Source: Amyelois transitella
Lineage: Eukaryota > Arthropoda > Insecta > Lepidoptera > Pyralidae
DNA: 64,000 nt
Assembly (NCBI RefSeq): GCF_032362555.1
Contig: NC_083532.1
Location: forward strand, 4,105,001-4,169,000
Reading direction: 5' to 3'
A program made the translations under genes and the position numbers. Below the pieces are notes generated by a model that saw nothing but the letters and a program-made list of their open reading frames with translations, ran no database searches and had not been told where the DNA came from. Positions 43,944 to 54,057 of the stretch are shown piece after piece (the stretch's first letter is position 1; every line of letters starts with the position of its first letter).

Positions 43944-44052
43944 TGTGGATGAAGCGAAGGAAGTATGCAGAGATCGTGGCAAGTGGAAAGAGGTAGTCTC
44001 TGCCTACCCCTCCGGGAAAGAGGCGTGATTTTATGTATGCATGTATGTATTT
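43944..44052 (+). mobile_element. Family B LINE 3' end
   Basis: Flanked on both sides by TTTAGCCTTACAT (43932 and 44051), a 13-bp direct repeat consistent with a target-site duplication of the truncated LINE. Confidence 0.7.
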
Positions 44053-44290
44053 AGCCTTACATTTGTAATGTAAGTTTACAGTGTTATACATCCAGTTGCC
44101 TGAATGTGCAGGTTACGACCGCAAGCATTTTATAAGTTTAATTTTTTTAACCAGGTTAAGAACAATTATTTTAAGTATTTCAGTAATCTTTGTCACAGTA
44201 CTTTTTTAGTAACAAATATAACTAAACTGAAATAAATCACGGGAATTGTCAGCGGTAAGATTAGCCAAATCTGCACATAACGCTTGTTTT

Positions 44291-44329
44291 GTCTAAATTA
44301 TTACAGGCAGCGCCTGTAATAATTTAGAC
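44291..44329. repeat. 39-bp palindrome
   Basis: GTCTAAATTATTACAGGC, a 3-nt spacer AGC, and the perfect reverse complement. A strong hairpin of 18-bp arms, possibly fused transposon ends. Confidence 0.8.
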
Positions 44330-44679
44330 GATTCCTAAATAATAGGAACCCGCATTTCCTAAATAATGGCGTTGCCTATAATAATTTCTAGTAATCGGCA
44401 GGTGCCAAGCGGAACAAGCCGACAATTCGTCACGGCCAATTACGCCGATCCGAATCGTCGATTTTACCAGCGAAGAGCGATTGATTTGTTTCTTTTTGTC
44501 AGACACGTTTCTTGTAGACAGTGAATTTTCTTGTTGCCAGTCTCGTTAATTGATTGTCGTTATCCTCTTAGCGTTTTTGCTGGCGTCAAAGTGGATGACT
44601 CTTTTCTTAGTTATGTACATTAGTTGCGGTGCTAACCGAAGATTTTACAGTTAGGGTATACATCGTGTAAGAAATCTGC

Positions 44680-44835
44680 ATATGTAGGCTTCTGGATTGT
44701 GTTATCATGGATCCGATATGGATCAGGTTCGTCACCGGAGGTTGCGGAGGTCAGACCGGAGTCGCTTCGTGTAAAAACCTAATTTAAATAATTCAGGATC
44801 ATGGTCAAAGACGCATTCTTGGCTCCTCTCCATAT
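44680..44835 (+). repeat. Family F dispersed repeat
   Basis: Contains GTCGCTTCGTGTAAAAACCT and GGCTCCTCTCC, diverged from the copy at 9833. Confidence 0.5.
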
Positions 44836-45279
44836 ATTATTAGTAATTTACAAAGTAACTTAAAAATAGTGTTAGCAACAGAAAACAAGTATTAAAAAAT
44901 ATTCCACAGAGCGACAAGACTGTACGTGCTACCAGCAAGGATCCCACCCTCTGATCACTGGTATTTCTACATCCACCGTGGTGTGAAGATGAATCCAGTG
45001 GTATAGTAATATATACAGTACAGTTATACACGATGCAGTTAGTAAATAAATAATGGGACGAATGTCTCGGTGTAAAGTGGACTACATCGTTTCGATTCGA
45101 AAAAGCCAATAAGTCTAGAAAATCGATTACACTGATTATTACCTAGAAACGACCTGATTTGGGGAAATTTATCACTTCCGTATAGGGTAATTGACTTTTC
45201 AGGGTAAAAAATACGATTCAGTACTTGTGAGAACTATTTCTAGATTGACCAGTGACCAGTTTTTTTTTCTATTTTCAAG

Positions 45280-45368
45280 CCGAAATGCTAAACGTGGCCT
45301 ATCTATCTTTTCAAGACTGTTGGCTCGCTTTATCCCGCAAGGGATATAGACGTGACTATATGTATGAG
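45280..45368 (-). repeat. Family A, partial copy
   Basis: Only the (GTAT)n-proximal third is present. Confidence 0.65.
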
Positions 45369-45874
45369 TATTTTTTTTAATAAAGTAAAATTTATTTGGA
45401 TTTTTTCAATTAAAGTCATTTACCAAGTTAATTTAAAGTGAATGTGTGCCGGCAAGCGGTGTTTTGTATGTATGTATGTTCTGTAAAAAAGGGGTTTGAA
45501 ACGAGGTTTTATTAAATTTTTTTAGAACCAGAACAATTTTAAAAAAATCACCTATTTTCTCTGTCCGTACGTATGTGCTTATCTCGGAAAGTTGTTGACG
45601 GGAAGCTGAAATTGTATATAACCGTTGAAAATAAAAAGAAAATTAAAATATTACATTATTGTAATAATTTATTAAAATATTACAATAAACGTGATTTTTT
45701 CTTCGTATTTTTTTTTTTGTTCAACATTATAAACGGTTACAGATAGACGCTTAAAATTCTCATCAAATATTTACTTGTATGTTACCTTTAAAAAAACATC
45801 ATTAAATAAAATTTAAGTAATTAAGAGGCTACCAAACAACAAACGCAAATTATAATAATATATAAATAAATATT

Positions 45875-45930
45875 AACGAAATCCTTCGTGCGCGAAGCCA
45901 ACTCGCACTTGGCCTGTTTTTAATGTATTT
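45875..45930 (-). repeat. Family H fragment
   Basis: The reverse complement of GGCCAAGTGCGAGT..GGC, also found at 61122; a common moth interspersed repeat. Confidence 0.5.
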
Positions 45931-46033
45931 AAAAAAAAAGACGTACCTATACATATGACCACGAGTTGAATTAACATTAGGGCGAATTGAATAACAAAAT
46001 GGTTTTTAATCCACATATAACGGGGGTGATAAT

Positions 46034-46120
46034 AGCTGAACGTGGCCATTCAGTTTTTTCAAGACTGTTGGCTCTACCCCGCAAGGAATATAGACGTGAC
46101 CATATGTATGTATGTATGTT
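46034..46120 (-). repeat. Family A, partial copy
   Basis: TAGCTGAACGTGGCCATTCA to the (GTAT)n end. Confidence 0.65.
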
Positions 46121-46368
46121 TGCATAACGGGGGTTCAGATTTACTTGTTGTATAGAATTGGCCTTTAGCCTTTAGCCTCGACCTCCACCTTGGACAAGTG
46201 GAGACATCGCCACCACTACGAGACCCAATTTGGAATCGGGGTTAGTATATCAACCGCTGACATAAACTATTTTGATACACGTAGGTTGTATAGGCAAAGA
46301 CGTATTATTATTACCTACTGTCCTGGCAAACGTTTTAGTATAAATAAAATATATAATTTTTAAGTTAT

Positions 46369-46565
46369 ACATACATACATATGCTCACGTCTATGTCCCT
46401 TGCGGGGTAGACAGAGCCAACAGTCTTGAAAAGACTGAATGACCACGTTCAGCTGTTTGGTTTAATGATAGAATTGTGATTCAAATAGTGACAGGTTGCT
46501 AGCCCATCGCCTAAAAAAGAATCCCAAGTTAATAAGCCTATCCCTTAGTCGCCTTTTACGACAAG
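46369..46565 (+). repeat. Family A, partial copy
   Basis: Lacks the CCGGGAACCACACGGCA end; its break at TTTTACGACA is also the start of the 971-bp duplicated unit. Confidence 0.75.
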
Positions 46566-47500
46566 CATTATTAATTAATGATTATTTAAAAACGTTGATT
46601 TCCTGCATGGTTTCTTTTTTGTCGCAATAAAAACTAGTCTCACCCTCAGGGTCAACACTATCTTTGTACAAAAATTTCATCAAAATCGGTTCAGTGATTT
46701 AGGCGTGAAAGCGTAACAGATGGAGAGACAGAGTTACTTTCGCGTTAATAATGTTAGTGGGGACTTGCGACTGTCCGCGGCTTCGCAAACTCTACGGGAA
46801 CAGTGTATTTTCGGGATGTAAAAATATTCATTTCCTTCTCAGTAGGTATTTGTAATGGCTCTGGGCGTGCTTTGTTTAGTTTTTGTCCGCGAATTTGCAC
46901 GCAAAATGACCCGTTTTGCCGTGTGGTTCCCGGCACCAATAAAAAAAATAAAAGAACCACCTCTTTCACATGGATGTAATAAAAGGCGAGTAAGGGACAG
47001 ACTTATAAACTTGAGATTCTTTCTTTAGGCGATGGGCTAGCAACCTGACACTATTTGAATCTCAATTCTATCATTAAGCCTAACAGATGAACGTGGTCTT
47101 TAAGACTTTTGGCTCTGACCACCCCTATAAATATATGTAGGTATGACCCCTACTTCTACTCCCGTGGGAATTTCGGAAAATCCAATAAGTGTTCCCTTTA
47201 CATTTTAAGAACAATCATGCAAAATTAACTATATTCATTGTAAAAAAAATGGAGGTCTGTATTACTAATTATATACTAAAAAAAATGAATTAAATCAATA
47301 TTTTTACATGACAGCGCATAATGTGAGCTCTTTATTCGTAAGTAAGTAAATATTGTTTCAGCACTGTGTTCATTCACGTCTGTGCACCGTACAAGCCTTG
47401 ACAGAGGCTAAGAGCTCACATTATAATTAGTCTCGCGTATTACGTCAGACAAACAAGGCCAAACTCCAATGTAAGGACCGTGAACCGTGAAATTATTTAT
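46530..47500. repeat. 971-bp tandem duplication, first copy
   Basis: CGCCTTTTACGACAAGCATT occurs at 46550 and again at 47521, an exact 971-bp offset, and the sequences stay alike throughout. The unit contains a LINE-tail stretch, a family A copy (46918-47140) and a 15-bp inverted repeat, ATAATGTGAGCTCTT at 47318-47332 and its inverse at 47410-47424. Confidence 0.85.
46918..47140 (-). repeat. Family A copy inside duplication copy 1
   Basis: Slightly degraded, with TGGATGTAATAAAAGGCGAG in place of the usual GATGTCGTAAAAGGCGACT. Confidence 0.75.
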
Positions 47501-48502
47501 AAGCCTATCTATCCCTTAGTCGCCTTTTACGACAAGCATTATTAATTAATGATTATTTAAAAACGTTGATTTTCTGCGTGGTTTCTTTTTTGTCGCAATA
47601 AAAACTAGTCTCACCCTCAGGGTCAACACTATCTTTGTACAAAAATTTCATCAAAATCGGTTCAGTGATTTAGGCGTGAAAGCGTAACAGATGGAGAGAC
47701 AGAGTTACTTTCGCGTTAATAATGTTAGTGGGGACTTGCTGTTGTCCGCGACTTCGCAAATTCTACGGGAACAGTGTATTTTAGGGATGTAAAAAAAATT
47801 CATGTCTTTCTCAGTAGTATTTTTAATGGCTCTGGGCGTGCTTTGTATAGTTTTTGTCCGCGAATTTGCACGCAAAATGACTCGTTTTGCAGTGTGGTTC
47901 CCGGCACCAATAAAAAAAATAATAGGACCACTCCACCTCTTTCCCATGGATTTAATAAAAGGCGCGTAAGGGACAGACTTATAAACTTGAGATTCTTTCT
48001 TTAGGCGATGGGCTAGCAACCTGTCACTATTTGAATCTCAATTCTATCATAAAGCCTAACAGATGAACGTGGCCTTTCAGTCTTTTCAAGACTTTTGGCT
48101 CTGACTACCCCTATAAATATGTGTAGGTATGACTCCTACTTCAGATCCCGTGGGAATTTCGGAAAATCCTATAAGTGTTCCCTTAACATTTTAAGAACAA
48201 TCATGCAAAATTAACTATATTCATTGTAAAAAAAAATGGAGGTCTGTATTTCTAATAATATACTAAAAAAAAATGAGTAAAATTATTATTTTTACATGAC
48301 AGCGCATAATGTGAGCTCTTATTTGTAAGTAAGTATTGTTACTGTTTTAGCACTGTGTTCATTCACGTCTGTGCACCGTACAAGCCTTGACAGAGGCTAA
48401 GAGCTCACATTATAATTAGTCTCGCGTATTACGTCAGACAAACAAGGCCAAACTCCAATGTAAGGACCGTGAACTTGTCTAAACTTGTCTCGGTGAAATT
48501 AT
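47501..48502. repeat. 971-bp tandem duplication, second copy
   Basis: It has the same content, with family A at 47888-48125 and the inverted repeat at 48306-48320 and 48399-48413. Differences are mostly single bases and small indels. TTGTCTAAACTTGTCTCG is present here but missing at the end of copy 1. Confidence 0.85.
47888..48125 (-). repeat. Family A copy inside duplication copy 2
   Basis: Shares the odd AATAAAAGGCG and TAAGGGACAGACTTATAAAC variants with 46918-47140, confirming block duplication. Confidence 0.75.
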
Positions 48503-48714
48503 ATTAAAAATTGTGTTACAACATGCGCAAGTACATACACGCGGCTCCGCCCGCGTGGAAAGAAAAATAATGCGATACATTAAGGAGCCCTACATAATAA
48601 ATAGTTTTTTTTTATCTATACTTATATTATAAAGCTGAAGAGTTTGTTTGTTTGAACGCGCTAATTTCAGAAACTACTGGTTCGAATTGAGTTCTTTTTC
48701 TTCTCATAGCCAAT

Positions 48715-48865
48715 AGGCATCTTTCCAAGACTGTTAGTTCTGTCTACCCCGCAAGGCATAGAGACGTGATTATATTGTGTGTATCTATATTAATAAAAGA
48801 GACACTTCAAGACCGTTGGCTCCGTCTGCCCCGCAAGGGATATAGACGTGATTATATTTATGGTA
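48715..48865 (-). repeat. Family A, two end fragments
   Basis: 48715-48785 and 48800-48865 each keep only the TCAAGACTGTTGGCTC to GACGTGATTATAT end. Confidence 0.6.
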
Positions 48866-49099
48866 CCTATGTACCCGAGCTCTGCCACGTGCGAACGCTA
48901 GTGTACAGATAAGAACCTTCATTTCCACGTCGTGGGTCAAAGTACCGCTGGTTGATCAAAGCGTTCATCTAATCTATAAGTGTTCCCTCGTATAACGATT
49001 CGTTATCAGGCTATCATTGAAAATATAAAAGGCGTTTGCGATAAAACCTAATATAACTCATCAGGGTATTTGTAGTTCATATAATCCATAGAATAGAAT

Positions 49100-49240
49100 A
49101 GATTTATTACAAGGTAGCACTTATTGACGTCACATCAGTTAAATCTAATTATAACTACTTGCGCTTCCAAAGCGCACGTGTAGAAGAAGCGGAGGAACAA
49201 ACAACACTGCAGCATTTTCATCGGACGTCAATTTACAAAT
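49100..49240 (-). mobile_element. LINE 3' tail fragment (family C)
   Basis: Divergent copy with GTAGAAGAAGCGGAGGAACA and ACACTGCAGCATTTTCAT. Confidence 0.5.
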
Positions 49241-49514
49241 ATGGATCTTTTAAATCTAAATCGTGGACGAATGCACATTGTCTACATTAAAAAACATGAA
49301 TGAATATAGAACTGCATACAAATATATAAAAAAATTGTGACTGACTGATTTACTATAACTATGTAGGTAGGTACTATTTCTTGTAATTGTGCAATAAAGA
49401 TATTACCTACATACAAACAAACAAATTTCATCAAAATCCGTCTAGTAGGTATTTTGCATTATTTTCCCCAAAAATTGAGGAAGGGAAGATTAACGCTATT
49501 TCTTTCTAACATAA

Positions 49515-49615
49515 TATGGTAATCACGTGTATATCCCTTGCGGGGTAGACAGAGCCAACAGTCATCAAAAGATTGAAATGCCACGTTCAGTTTTGTGGCT
49601 TAATGATAGAATTTT
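49515..49615 (+). repeat. Family A, partial copy
   Basis: First third only; followed 30 bp later by a fuller copy. Confidence 0.65.
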
Positions 49616-49645
49616 ATTTATTTCTACACAAAGCAAAACACTTCG

Positions 49646-49885
49646 CATACATAAAATCACGTCTATATCCCTTGCGGGGTAGACAGAGCCAACAGTCTTG
49701 AAAAAGCTGAAAGGCTGAAAACACGTTCTGCTGTATTTCATAATGATGGAATTGAGAATCAAATGGTGACAGGTTTCTCTAGCCCATGGCCTTCAAGAGG
49801 GTTCCAAAGTTATCAAATCTATCCTTAGTCGCCTTTTACGACATCCATGGGAAAGATATGGAATAGGCTCTGTTCTAAACAATTG
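49646..49885 (+). repeat. Family A, divergent copy
   Basis: CATAAAATCACGTCTATATC to GACATCCATGGGAAAGATAT; its distal end is lost. Confidence 0.65.
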
Positions 49886-50009
49886 AGTATAATATACTTT
49901 CTATATTAATGCGTATAAGACAGGTCGTAAACAAAAATTGTCCTTGGCCGTAGGAATTAATAGTTTACCTCACATAAAATCAATACATATAGATTGTGTC
50001 CCGACGACG

Positions 50010-50440
50010 CACACTGGTTCGAAAATCGTATATGGTGGACTTAGGGATCAAAGTGCAGCTATCACGCTGATTTTTTTTTTACATACTCCTTTTAACAATA
50101 GCTTTGACTTTTGTTAATAAGGTTTTTGCTAAAAAGTGCATTTTCATATTTAAAAAAAAAATACTGTTTATTTTTTTGTATGGAGAAAAAGTAATAATCA
50201 TAAAAATCTTTGAAATGGTAATACTGTTAGGCAGGGCCTAGTAGGCGTTATAGTCCGCACAATTCTCAACATTTTATACCTTGAAGTCATATTCATATGT
50301 CTGCCGCTTTGGCGTCCACAGCGCTTGGAAATTTTCCTTATTAAATATATAGGCATCATAAACTAAATTACCGTACCCATACTACGTGACCCGTTCAGAG
50401 GCGGATGGGTCAGTCTTTTAAAATACCGCACTTGATCATA
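50010..50440 (+). repeat. Transib left terminal inverted repeat
   Basis: 431 bp, matching the reverse complement of 59395-59823 almost throughout, as far as CTTGATCATA. A 14-G run follows here where the right side has G7. Confidence 0.9.
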
Positions 50441-51000
50441 GGAGGGGGGGGGGGGGGATTTCATCATCACGTACACAATATCGCAGAGAGAATCAGAGGA
50501 TCACAGAAAAGGAGGAGGGGCGGGGATAACAAAATGGATCCTTTTATACGTAGTATGGGTACGTTCCCTTATCTTATTAATATAATATATATATTAAATA
50601 TAAATATTCTAGATCGAGTATAATAAAAATAGTCTAGACAGGAAACATTGTTTTATATTTTGTAGATCAAGTATATTAGTTAAACTGTCTAGATTTCAAA
50701 CAAAAATGGACAAAACAAAAATGTTTGCATGTTTTAATAATATATCGTCACAGAAAAATTATTAAAAATGCAACAGAGAACTTCGGCCACTTTTAATATT
50801 CTTATACGTCTATTATTTAGTACCATACATTAAAAGTGACTGAATGCCAGACAGATTACCAGAGCCCTCCCCTCCACTGAAAATTATACTACTTAGATTC
50901 CATAGCGCTCTTCCATCCCCTCCACTAAAAAAATACTCGACTCTCATTGGTCGAGCCCGTAATCTCGTCCAAAGTGTGATGCATGAACAGGTAGAAATTA

Positions 51001-51008
51001 TATAAAAG
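51001..51008 (+). promoter_or_regulatory. TATA box of the Transib leader
   Basis: TATAAAAG lies 26-30 bp upstream of AATCACTA, the site where the LINE inserted. In the uninterrupted element it would sit close to 100 bp before the transposase ATG (57008). Confidence 0.6.
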
Positions 51009-51328
51009 AGGCGCGTACGATAAAAAAATCACTAGGATTCGCCAGTCGCTTCGAGGAAATTTCTACGAGTACGAGCCGATTCTGTTTCCGCGATTGGGGA
51101 AGACGTAGCCACGCCCCCCCAACACCCCGCAAACAATATTTGCGTAGGAGAGGATAGCTCCCGGCGGAAACCCCTGCCAGGACTTCGGGACTGATTTGCT
51201 CGCATCCCCCTAGTAGCCGGCCTCCCACCAGCGGGTCTCACCGGTGAAAAGGGGTTGGGTAGTCGGCCCCGTTGTTCCTTCGGCTGCTCGGGAGCGACTC
51301 CACTCCCGCGCGTCGTCCGGGCTCCGAA

Positions 51329-52240
51329 ATGGAGCCCCCCCCCCGGGAAGGGGTAGGTGCGGGTCCCCCGCACCTCTCCCCCGACATCGCCCAAACGCAT
51401 ACGCCACCAGCGGCGTATGCTACGCCGACGGGCGTTTTTCACGCGCCCGCCGCCGCCGTCTCCGCCGCTGCTGTCGCCGCGGCGCTCTCTGCCGCCGATG
51501 CCGCCGCCGCGGCTCCCGCCGCCGCAGTTACGATCACCAACACGGCGACGACGACGACCGCAGCAGCACCTATTGTAACTGCCGCCGTCACCGCCGCCGC
51601 CATCACCACCGCTGCCGCCACCGCGGCCAACACCGCTGCCGCCACCGCCGCCGCCACTTCCGCCGCCGCCGCTGCCGCCGCTGCCACCGCCGCCGCCGCC
51701 AGCGCCGTCACCCCGGCCACCGACGCCTCCGCGGCAGTCATGACCGCCTTCGACGCTACCGCCGCCCTCGCCGCCGCACCCACACCCGCGCCCCTCGCGT
51801 CCCTGTCCCCAAAGGGATGGATGAAGAGGGACGCGGAGATTCTCGTTCGGCTAGTCAAGGGGAACTGGCTGTCGCCGGGGTTGGCCCAATGGATGGCCGT
51901 ATACCTGCGCCTCCAAGAAAATGAGGTGCGGGGGGTCGCCCCGTCGGTCGCCGACCTGACGGCGTTGGACGCAGCGAGGCGGGGGGTGATTGCACTGCCC
52001 CCCGTCGATATGGGAACGCCGAGGGGGAGGGTAATTACCTCCCTCCTGAAGAGGCCGGCCAGCCCAGAAGAAGAAGGCCAAAAGAAAAAGCCGCGCGCCA
52101 TCAACATGGGGGAGGAGGAATCCCGCTCCTCCACGCAGGAGCCGTCGTCGTCGGGGTCTATGGCGGACCTGACGATGACGGAAGCAAGCCGCCGCCCCCT
52201 GCAGCGCGCGGCCACAATGGCGTCGGAGCGCGGCTCTGAG

Positions 52241-52274
<34 letters not shown>

Positions 52275-54055
52275 ATGCAATGATGAAGCCTCCGCCGGCC
52301 GGAAGATCAGCGATCCCGAGATGGCAGTCCCGGGACCCGCGCCGTGCCCAAGCGGGGGCGGACTCAAATCGCGCGCCCGCCCACGCGTCCGCCCAGGCGC
52401 CCGCCCAGGCGCCCATGCAAGCGGCCGCCCACGCAGCCGCCCGCCCGCCCGCCCAAGCAGACGTCCGCCCGCCTAACCAGGCGCCCGCCCAACCAGCCGC
52501 CCGCCCGCCCAGCCGGGCCCCCGCCCAACCAGCCGCCCGCCCGCCCAACCAGGCGCCCGCCCAACCAGCTGCCCGCCCGCCCAACCAAGCGGCCGCCCAA
52601 CTAGCCGCCCGCCCGCCCAACCAGGCGCCCGCCCAAGCGGCCGCTCGCCCGCCCGCCCAGACGCCCGCCCAAGCAGCCGCTCGCCCGCCCGCCCAGGCGC
52701 TCGCCCAGGCGCCCGCCCAGGCCCCCGCCCTTGCGCCCGCCCACGCGCCCGCCCAACGCGCGCCGCCCTCGCTGGCCGCTCCCGCGGTATCATTTGCCCG
52801 GGTAGCGGCTAACACCGGAGCCCCGCTTCCCCAAAGGAAAGGGGCACAACGGGGAGCGGTACCTCGCGCCCCGCCCACCACCTCAACACCTGCCGCCTCC
52901 AGTTCGACCACAGCTGTGGCCTCCTCTGGAACCGCAGCCCTCGCAGCCACCGCCACCGCCGCCGCCGCCGCCGCTGCCGCCTCAGCCGCCCCGCCGACGG
53001 CACAAGCGCCCCGGGAGCCGCGCTACCCGCGCATCTGCGTGGACCACCTGCCCAACTGGGTGGTCCATTTCAGGGAAATTAGCCGACTGCTGGGACGCTC
53101 GCCGGCCGCCGTCGCACGCGGAAGAGGCGTGCACTTTACGCCAAAGGACGGCAACGAATATAGGACAGTCCAGAGATATATCAACACTCTGGACGTCCAA
53201 TGGCACTCATATTCGTTGCCGTCGGACCGTCCCTTGAAGGTGGCCATCCGCGGGCTGCCGCCCGACACGGAGGAGGCCGCGCTTAAAGAAGACCTGGAGG
53301 AGAAGGGCTTCACCGTGGAAGCCATCAAAGCCATCCGGGGCAGGGGAGATCGCCCCGGATGTGTCTTCTTCGCCCTCCTGGCCAGAACACAGAACTGCCA
53401 GGAGGTATTCACGGTGAAAGAGATCCTTCACTGGCCGACCCTGAAGGTGGAGGCGTGGAGGGGAAAACAGGGACCCGCCCAGTGCCACAGATGTCAGTTG
53501 TTCCGACACTCGTCGGTCAACTGCCACCGAGCAACCGTCTGCGTGCGCTGCGGAGGGCCCCACAAGGCCACGGACTGCGAGCGGCCATTGGACCAGCCCG
53601 CCACCTGCGCCAACTGCGGTGGACCGCACCCGGCAAACCACTCCTCGTGCCCGGTGCTGCGGCGCGAGGCCAGAAACAGACGGGCTGGCCCGGTCGCTCG
53701 CAGCGGAACCGCCCCCACGCCTCAGAACACCACAACCGAAGCAGCAGAGGCCTCACTAATGGCCCCCGCCAACCCACCGACCGCCAGGGGAGCAGAGCTC
53801 CCGAAAAAGAAAAGGAAGAAGAAGAAGAAGAAGAATGCCGCCGCCGTGAGCTCTGCCCCCGTGGCGGAGGAAGAAGCGGCTGCAACCGTGCCGCCTCCCC
53901 CGGCACCTCAAACCGTTCCCGCGCCTGCCTCGGCTGCGCCGATCCCACCGGAGCACTTCTACGCGCTGGTGCAGTCGGTGCAGCAGATGCAGGCACTGCT
54001 GGCCGCCCTCGTCCCCGCGGCCCCCCTCAGAGGCGTACCCACCCCTAACCTTTAA
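51329..54055 (+). CDS. LINE ORF1: gag-like protein with zinc knuckles
   Basis: The first ATG of the open frame is at 51329, giving 908 aa. Residues ~30-150 and several later stretches are almost pure Ala/Thr, encoded by GCC/ACC. Around nucleotides 52440-52740 a 12-residue unit (RPPNQAPAQPAA) repeats about seven times. From about 53020 a PRE_C2HC-like domain follows (VAIRGLPPDTEEAALKEDLE). Three zinc knuckles come next: C-x2-C-x9-C (CHRCQLFRHSSVNC), CVRCGGPHKATDC and CANCGGPHPANHSSC. A Lys-rich run (KKKRKKKKKK) and Pro/Ala tail close it. Such proteins bind the element RNA and build the ribonucleoprotein. The stop at 54053 is followed 2 bp later by the ORF2 start. Confidence 0.88.
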
Positions 54056-54057
54056 TT

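Noticed and set aside
51439..52956. 505-codon open frame on the minus strand
   Set aside because: A by-product of the GC-rich codon bias of LINE ORF1 on the plus strand; Ala/Gly low complexity without domains. The same holds for the other overlapping frames at 51244-51924 and 55818-56768.
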